Part shown: piece after piece, positions 31,086-34,830 of the stretch
How the letters are laid out: each line of letters opens with the position of its first letter
Position numbering within the stretch: the first letter of the stretch is position 1
Program-made: the position numbers and the translations under genes
Notes under the pieces: model-generated
Seen by the model: the letters and a program-made list of their open reading frames with translations, nothing else
The model's database searches: none
Told to the model about the DNA's origin: nothing
IMG/VR virus record: IMGVR_UViG_3300043446_001781
Span: 1 to 34,830 of that record
Reading direction: 5' to 3' (one strand)
Length of the DNA: 34,830 nucleotides
Origin: a virus

Positions 31086-31113
31086 AGTTTACTGCCTTTT
31101 GCGACACTGTCAA
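31086..31113 (-). promoter_or_regulatory. promoter for the large ncRNA
   Basis: On the minus strand a consensus -35 TTGACA (31113-31108) and a -10 TAAACT (31091-31086) are separated by 16 bases. The start is expected near 31079, just downstream of the gene at 31143. No ORF with a ribosome-binding site follows, which supports a non-coding product. It is the best -35 match I noticed in the window. Confidence 0.65.
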
Positions 31114-31142
31114 GTTATTGCCAGCACTTTATGCCTGTTTTA

Positions 31143-31550
31143 TTAGGCAACTCCGTTTGCAAAGTCTTGATTAAAACGGCGTAAAGGAGTGTGCACACCC
31201 TCGTCTTCTCCCTTGAAAGAAGACATGCGAGTTAGCTTAACGGGGGTTCCTGGCTTTACTGGAACCTCCGACTCTCCAGGAGCTAAGGCATATCCAGCAG
31301 CTTCGGCGTCATCATTAGAGAGGACGTGGTCCTTGTGGATGTATCCTTCTAGCACTGAGCCGCCGTACTGCTCCTGCTTCCAACCACCAGCCTGGTGGCG
31401 AGCAAACGCCTGGGCTACTGCCTCGTTTGTTGTCCAGTGAGTTCCTAGACCCTGGAAGTTAACTACAGGCTCAGATGGGTAGTGCTTAAATCCGCGGTAA
31501 ACCTTGATGTGGTCCGCAAACTGCGGCCCAAGGTTCTCTTCCATAGCCAT
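31143..31550 (-). CDS. ADP-ribosyltransferase-like protein (R-S-E type)
   Basis: 135 residues. Three landmarks of R-S-E ADP-ribosyltransferases appear in order and with sensible spacing: Arg in VYRGF (17-21), an STS-like strand GTHWTTNEAVAQAFA (36-50), and an ExE-like ESEVPV (93-98) before the beta strand VKLTRM. The fold would use NAD to modify a protein Arg or similar. The STS motif is HWT rather than S-T-S, so activity is uncertain. Phage enzymes of this class modify host proteins (T4 Alt, ModA, ModB). GGAGA precedes the start; the upstream stop is two bases away. Confidence 0.62.
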   Translation of the reverse strand: MAMEENLGPQFADHIKVYRGFKHYPSEPVVNFQGLGTHWTTNEAVAQAFARHQAGGWKQEQYGGSVLEGYIHKDHVLSNDDAEAAGYALAPGESEVPVKPGTPVKLTRMSSFKGEDEGVHTPLRRFNQDFANGVA

Positions 31551-31552
31551 TG

Positions 31553-31957
31553 CTAGTGGTCTCCGAACTGACGGCCCGAAAGACCGCTGTGCCCCATAAT
31601 CTCATTGAACGCAGCATCAGTCTTAGCCTTTTCGGCTGCTGCAGTGTCAGCGCGGTCTTTTAGCATGGCCGTTGATACAGCCATATCTGAGTTGTGCTGG
31701 TCAGCTAGGCTTCTACCGTCATGAGGGGTAGCAGTGTGGGTGCTAGTCTCGTGCAGAGGGTCGTCCATGTGGTACCAGCCGTGAGTAGCTTCTTTAGGCT
31801 CAATGAAGTCCGAGTTTTCCATGGTTACACCAAGTTTGCCGATTGTTACCCCGTCTTTCCACGATGGGAAGATAGGTTGCTTGCACTTAGCGCACTTAGG
31901 CTCGTTTAGAAAACCGCTCTCTTTGTCGGCGTCTAGTTTCTTTCTTTTACCAAACAT
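31553..31957 (-). CDS. phage protein with Cys/His motif
   Basis: 134 residues. CAKCKQPIFPSWKDG (22-36) and HGWYHMDDPLHE (about 59-70) could form a zinc site, with CxxC and paired His. The C-terminal half is a charged helix (TAMLKDRADTAAAEKAKTDA) and ends with Gly/His. The purine-rich GAAAGAAAG precedes the ATG. No family recognised; it is coupled to the ADP-ribosyltransferase-like gene. Confidence 0.62.
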   Translation of the reverse strand: MFGKRKKLDADKESGFLNEPKCAKCKQPIFPSWKDGVTIGKLGVTMENSDFIEPKEATHGWYHMDDPLHETSTHTATPHDGRSLADQHNSDMAVSTAMLKDRADTAAAEKAKTDAAFNEIMGHSGLSGRQFGDH

Positions 31958-31974
31958 AATCTTTCTTTCAGAAA

Positions 31975-32250
31975 CTAGTCGGTGTGGGTCTCTGCGTGAG
32001 CCATTACGCTACCTGTGTAGCGTTGTTTACAGACGTGACACACGATGCCTCGGTCTTCATCATCAGGCTGGTAGCCGTCTTTCGCTTTGTCAGGGGCGTT
32101 GAACTGGGCCGCTGACAGACTGGCTGCAGCTGCAATCCTGTCCTGACGCTTGAGCTCTTCTTTGCCCGCAGTAGTGCCCTGCTTAGCTAGGGCTGCGTCA
32201 CGCTTCTTAATTCTGCGCACAGCTCTTCTGTGCATATCTTCTAGGCTCAT
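31975..32250 (-). CDS. small protein with C2H2-type zinc finger
   Basis: 91 residues. The N-terminal half is a basic helix (MHRRAVRRIKKRDAALAKQG). The C-terminus carries VCHVCKQRYTGSVMAHAETH, a CxxC...HxxxH pattern as in C2H2 fingers, probably binding one zinc. It could bind nucleic acid or protein. Function unknown; GGGAAAG lies before the ATG. Confidence 0.65.
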   Translation of the reverse strand: MSLEDMHRRAVRRIKKRDAALAKQGTTAGKEELKRQDRIAAAASLSAAQFNAPDKAKDGYQPDDEDRGIVCHVCKQRYTGSVMAHAETHTD

Positions 32251-32284
32251 AGTACTTTCCCGCGGGCCCCCAATTTTTTTTAAC

Positions 32285-32806
32285 TTACTTGGCTACTGCC
32301 TTGCGAGGAGGTAGCGAAGGCTTTGGGCCCTTAGGCTTGGCTGGTACCTTGCTGCCGCCTGCTGGAGGGTTGTGGTCAGGGTACTCAGGGCCGTTCTTTG
32401 AGGCGTAACCATTCTGGTTACCCAGAGGGGCCTTCTTCTTTGCTGCGGAAGGACGTGCGTTAACAAATCTAGGGTTGCGCATCTGGCCGCCATCGGCAGC
32501 GTTCATTTCACGGACTTTGTTTCCAAGCTGTCCTAGAAATGCGCCGTAAGCTGCTTCCTTAGGAGTACCATAGTCCCGAGTGCTGTCAGGCTTTCTAGGC
32601 TGCTTCAGGCCGTGAGGAACAAACTTCTGCTCTTGACGGTCCCAGATAGCGTGACCATTGTCAGTCTCAGGCATGCTGTAGCGGTTAATGAACTCTGGCT
32701 CTGGCTGCTTCTTTACGGTGTAACCACCCTGGTCATAGATGCCTTGTTGGTGCTTAGCCTGAGCGTACAGGTCTTGACGCTTAGAGTGGTCTCTGTTGTC
32801 TGACAT
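32285..32806 (-). CDS. basic, disordered phage protein
   Basis: 173 residues, very rich in Lys, Pro, Gln, Asn and Gly, with no hydrophobic core (ending PKGPKPSLPPRKAVAK). A central block DYGTPKEAAYGAFLGQLGNK might be helical. AAGGACAG precedes the ATG at 32806. It is probably intrinsically disordered and DNA- or virion-associated. No family recognised. Its stop lies before an A/T tract at 32272-32282. Confidence 0.6.
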   Translation of the reverse strand: MSDNRDHSKRQDLYAQAKHQQGIYDQGGYTVKKQPEPEFINRYSMPETDNGHAIWDRQEQKFVPHGLKQPRKPDSTRDYGTPKEAAYGAFLGQLGNKVREMNAADGGQMRNPRFVNARPSAAKKKAPLGNQNGYASKNGPEYPDHNPPAGGSKVPAKPKGPKPSLPPRKAVAK

Positions 32807-32814
32807 GGCTGTCC

Positions 32815-33144
32815 TTACTTAAACTGACGACCGAGGTTGCGGTTACGGCGGTGAGCTACATACGCACCAAGGCCTGCGCCTAGAATAGCACCAGTGACAG
32901 CTCCACCTACGTGCTGTGCAGCAACAGTGGCGTGCAGAGCAGCTTCGTTGACGTATGGGTGCAGAGCGTCTACAGCCTTACCGATGCTGACGCTGCCATC
33001 GTCGTTGGTGACACGGCCTGTCGAAACCATGTTCTTAGCCCAACCAGCTTCAGTCGATGCTGCGATACGGTTACCTGCGTACAGACCTGCCAGGCCGAGA
33101 CCCGCAGCTCCCTTAGCGGCACCCTTAATGATGTTCTTAGCCAT
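32815..33144 (-). CDS. Gly-zipper membrane-associated protein
   Basis: 109 residues. Two Ala/Gly-rich hydrophobic segments (about 8-24, GAAKGAAGLGLAGLYAGN, and 79-95, GGAVTGAILGAGLGAYVA) have small-xxx-small spacing typical of glycine-zipper membrane or pore-forming helices. The C-terminus is basic (HRRNRNLGRQFK). It could act at the membrane during DNA entry or as a virion component. It starts just after the upstream stop. Confidence 0.65.
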   Translation of the reverse strand: MAKNIIKGAAKGAAGLGLAGLYAGNRIAASTEAGWAKNMVSTGRVTNDDGSVSIGKAVDALHPYVNEAALHATVAAQHVGGAVTGAILGAGLGAYVAHRRNRNLGRQFK

Positions 33145-33146
33145 AA

Positions 33147-33581
33147 TTATTTACCCTTCTTCTGAGCGTTACGCTCTAGTTGGTCTGCCTTGTTCTTTAG
33201 AGCCTTACGACTAAACCCGTACGAGGTACTGGTAGCGTACAGGGGGCCAACATAGCCCTTTGCTTTGCTGGAACCGATAATCTCACCGTCTGGAGCCTGG
33301 TTGATAAGTCGGGCCGCAGTCCCGTTATCTTTAGCAAAGTTACTTCTTCCCTGGGCCATCAAGTCGTCATTACGGCGAACTGTGTGCGAGATGCGGGTGA
33401 CGGCTGCCTGCTGTAGCTGTGCGTCTAGGCTGTCCGAGTCTCGTTTTGCGTTGACGCGTTCGGAAGGGCTCATCTTCCAGGTTGGCTTACTAGGGTCGTA
33501 GTAGCGCAAGATACTATCAGGGATTGGGTTACTTAGCTCGTGGATGACTCCACTAGCTCTGTCGTGGAAATAGACTCCCAT
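33147..33581 (-). CDS. phage protein of unknown function
   Basis: 144 residues from the ATG at 33581, chosen for AAAGGAG six bases upstream; a reading from 33620 would include that site. MGVYFHDRASGVIHELSNPI opens a small beta region, then charged helices with many Arg, Asp, Asn and Gln. No signal or membrane segment. First gene of the five-gene minus block that ends at 31143. Confidence 0.65.
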   Translation of the reverse strand: MGVYFHDRASGVIHELSNPIPDSILRYYDPSKPTWKMSPSERVNAKRDSDSLDAQLQQAAVTRISHTVRRNDDLMAQGRSNFAKDNGTAARLINQAPDGEIIGSSKAKGYVGPLYATSTSYGFSRKALKNKADQLERNAQKKGK

Positions 33582-33623
33582 GACTGCTCCTTTAAAAACT
33601 TTGTACCACCATGGTGACACACT

Positions 33624-33669
33624 GCAGGGGCATTTTAAGGTTAAAATTTTAAATTTGGAACGCCCCTGC
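33624..33669. repeat. inverted repeat with AT-rich loop in a 217-base gap
   Basis: The gap 33582-33798 holds no ORF I can support. GCAGGGGC (33624-33631) and GCCCCTGC (33662-33669) form an 8-bp stem around a 30-base, almost all A/T loop; six Ts follow on the plus strand only (33672-33677). A short palindrome CACCATGGTG lies at 33608-33617. A protein-binding or regulatory site upstream of the 33581 gene is plausible. Confidence 0.45.
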
Positions 33670-33754
33670 CATTTTTTGCTATCTTGGACGAAAAGTGCCT
33701 CTGTCAGCGCCTCGTACAGGCCTTTTTGACACTTGGCTGGTGTGATTGTTCATT

Positions 33755-33791
33755 CCAAAAGGAAAAGCCCTGTACATGGCGTACAAGGCTT
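33755..33791 (-). terminator. terminator after the 77-residue gene
   Basis: 11-bp stem 33765-33775 with 33781-33791, loop of 5, starting eight bases after the stop at 33799. The only non-Watson-Crick pair is G.U on the minus strand (C.A on the plus), and TTTTCCTTTT follows the stem on the minus strand. Strand assignment is therefore clear. Confidence 0.8.
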
Positions 33792-33798
33792 ATTTGAC

Positions 33799-34032
33799 CT
33801 ACATGGGGTATTTTAGGTACTTTTTAGAGTCCTTTAGCTGCATCCAGAGGGCAATCAAGGCAATTTCGGCCTTTTCTGGGTCCTCATACTCCTTTTTGAG
33901 CGTATCGATGAGCTGCAAAATTGACGCCTCATCATTCAACATGACATACCACCACATCTGAACCAAATGGTCCCACATAGCCTGGCCGCCATGCTCCTCT
34001 ACAAACCGATTAAAAACGTCATTTATGCTCAT
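33799..34032 (-). CDS. small acidic protein of unknown function
   Basis: 77 residues, helical, with a Trp/Met-rich centre (AMWDHLVQMWWYVMLNDE) and acidic C-terminal helix (KKEYEDPEKAEIALIALWMQ). No family recognised. It is a single-gene unit: a promoter candidate ends six bases before its ATG and a terminator follows its stop, so it is regulated apart from its neighbours. There is no clear ribosome-binding site, consistent with leaderless translation. Confidence 0.68.
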   Translation of the reverse strand: MSINDVFNRFVEEHGGQAMWDHLVQMWWYVMLNDEASILQLIDTLKKEYEDPEKAEIALIALWMQLKDSKKYLKYPM

Positions 34033-34038
34033 GTAACC

Positions 34039-34068
34039 ATCTTAACCACTTCGGCAGGGGCGAGTCAA
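34039..34068 (-). promoter_or_regulatory. promoter candidate, probably leaderless
   Basis: On the minus strand TTGACT (34068-34063), 18 bases, TAAGAT (34044-34039), then six bases to the ATG at 34032. A start 6-7 bases after the -10 would coincide with the start codon. Leaderless mRNAs of this geometry are common in Actinobacteria. Confidence 0.5.
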
Positions 34069-34240
34069 ACCTAAGGTGTTTGTTCCTTGGGAAAAACCGA
34101 CACTTTTGGCTACTGCCCCACCAAAAAGGTCGCACCTATGGGTGAGCTCTGGCCATAGTCTGACCAAAAATCGGTCTAACCCGCCCCCCTCGAAATTGTT
34201 TCCCGAAAAACTAGGGCAACCCGAAAACTTGAGTAATGTT

Positions 34241-34620
34241 GTTGTTGCTTACGGATAACCGCTCGCTAACGCGACTCGCTTATCGCCGTTGCTTGGTCAT
34301 TAGCCACCGCTTGCGGTGGCTATCAGGATACCGCTCTCGCGGTTGTGACCCGATACACGCTCACCGCGTGACCATACCGCGGTTGTGTATCGCTTGCGCT
34401 TAGTGTCCCTAATCGGCTAACGACACTAGGGGCGTGGCTATTGTCGCGCCCCTAGTGTGTCGTTCACACGCCCCCGATACTCGCCTAGTGTGTGTCACCT
34501 TTGGCACACGCTAGGGGTCTATTGACCCGTCACTACACACAACCGATTAGGGCGCGTATGGATGCCGTAAACGGCGGGCTAATCACCGTCTAGGCACACG
34601 CTAACTAATCATTCACGATA
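34241..34620 (+). repeat. hairpin- and repeat-dense intergenic region (possible origin or structured leader)
   Basis: The 600-base gap 34033-34632 has no supported ORF. Its right part holds: 34301-34310/34313-34322 (10 bp), 34330-34334/34339-34343, 34351-34358/34385-34392 (8) enclosing 34361-34364/34368-34371, 34423-34434/34447-34458 (12), 34484-34494/34505-34515 (11, with one U.G that pairs only on the plus strand). GGCACACGCTA recurs at 34503 and 34593, and CTAG(T)GTG-like motifs repeat. The left part 34069-34240 has small ACC(A)nGGT repeats and C/A-rich sequence, nothing I can name. Confidence 0.65.
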
Positions 34621-34632
34621 AGGAAAACCACT

Positions 34633-34830
34633 ATGTCCGCTATCACTATTTCGTTCGACGAACTGGCACTGCTGGAGGCAACCGCCCCTAAGCAGTTCAA
34701 GGCGCTTGCGGAGCACCCAATGTTCAAGACCCTCATCTTGGACTTCAAGAAGCAGGCTAACGCCGAATTCATCGAGTTCAGCAACCAGACTTCTTGGGAA
34801 GTAGAGGGCTTCGGCACTCTCTCGCTCGCT
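34633..34830 (+). CDS. phage protein, C-terminus cut by window edge
   Basis: 66 codons from the ATG at 34633 to the window end, without a stop. AAGGAA lies nine bases upstream. It begins MSAITISFDELALLEATAPK and continues with a helical stretch (ALAEHPMFKTLILDFKKQAN). Codon use is C/G-ending, like the well-expressed genes of this phage. No family recognised. It is the first gene of a plus-strand block that lies to the right. Confidence 0.72.
   Translation, partial: MSAITISFDELALLEATAPKQFKALAEHPMFKTLILDFKKQANAEFIEFSNQTSWEVEGFGTLSLA

Noticed and set aside
33680-33735. Plus-strand GCCT...AGGC hairpin followed by Ts as a terminator
   Set aside because: No plus-strand gene or promoter precedes it, and the stem is only four base pairs.

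Overview
The window is a stretch of a tailed double-stranded DNA phage genome (Caudoviricetes), very probably a phage of a freshwater or soil actinobacterium. The phage assignment is firm: terminase large subunit, portal, scaffold, an N4-gp56-type major capsid protein, collagen-like fibres, an M23 endolysin with holin candidates, and tRNA genes. The host assignment is inference from weaker signs: ThyX rather than ThyA, an actinobacterial-style secreted protein with Pro/Thr stalks, GTG starts, and one apparently leaderless promoter. No integrase, repressor or tape-measure gene is visible, so the rest of the tail and the replication genes must lie outside.

Layout. (1) 1-27922, minus strand, read right to left: small virion-type proteins and lysis genes (27922-23807), zinc-ribbon and coiled-coil proteins, a structural protein (21764), a KTSC-domain protein (20986), two small genes, terminase (18900), portal (16345), scaffold (15464), major capsid (14283), a small head protein (13818), an adaptor-like protein (12638), a 1435-residue collagen-like fibre (8334), a Cys/Tyr-rich lectin-like protein (7438), a decoration module (two paralogous unknowns, two glycosyltransferases, a Cys-rich protein, a DNA methyltransferase; 7397-2655), a second short collagen-like fibre (2052), an Ig/PASTA-like protein (1176), a connector-like protein (595) and small basic proteins. 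Most neighbours overlap by TAATG or ATGA, so the strand is tightly coupled. Hairpin terminators at 3709, 13753 and 21713, and hairpins without a U tract at 14239 and 18371, divide it into transcription blocks. (2) 28000-30318, plus strand: tRNA-Gln, HNH endonuclease, tRNA-Arg, tRNA-Thr, a coiled-coil protein, an FmdB-like zinc ribbon, thyX and dut. (3) 30331-31113: an approximately 750-base non-coding transcription unit on the minus strand with its own promoter and terminator, many stems and an embedded tRNA-Tyr. (4) 31143-34032, minus strand: small accessory proteins, including an ADP-ribosyltransferase-like protein. (5) 34033-34632: a gene-free, hairpin-dense region leading into a plus-strand gene cut by the window end.

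How it works together. Blocks 1 and 4 build and release the virion. Block 2 supplies dTMP (ThyX makes it, dUTPase provides dUMP and keeps uracil out of DNA) and tRNAs. The collagen-like fibres next to two glycosyltransferases suggest sugar-decorated fibres. The most striking element is the large structured RNA at 30331-31113, which in size, setting and embedded tRNA resembles the GOLLD/ROOL class of ornate phage RNAs.
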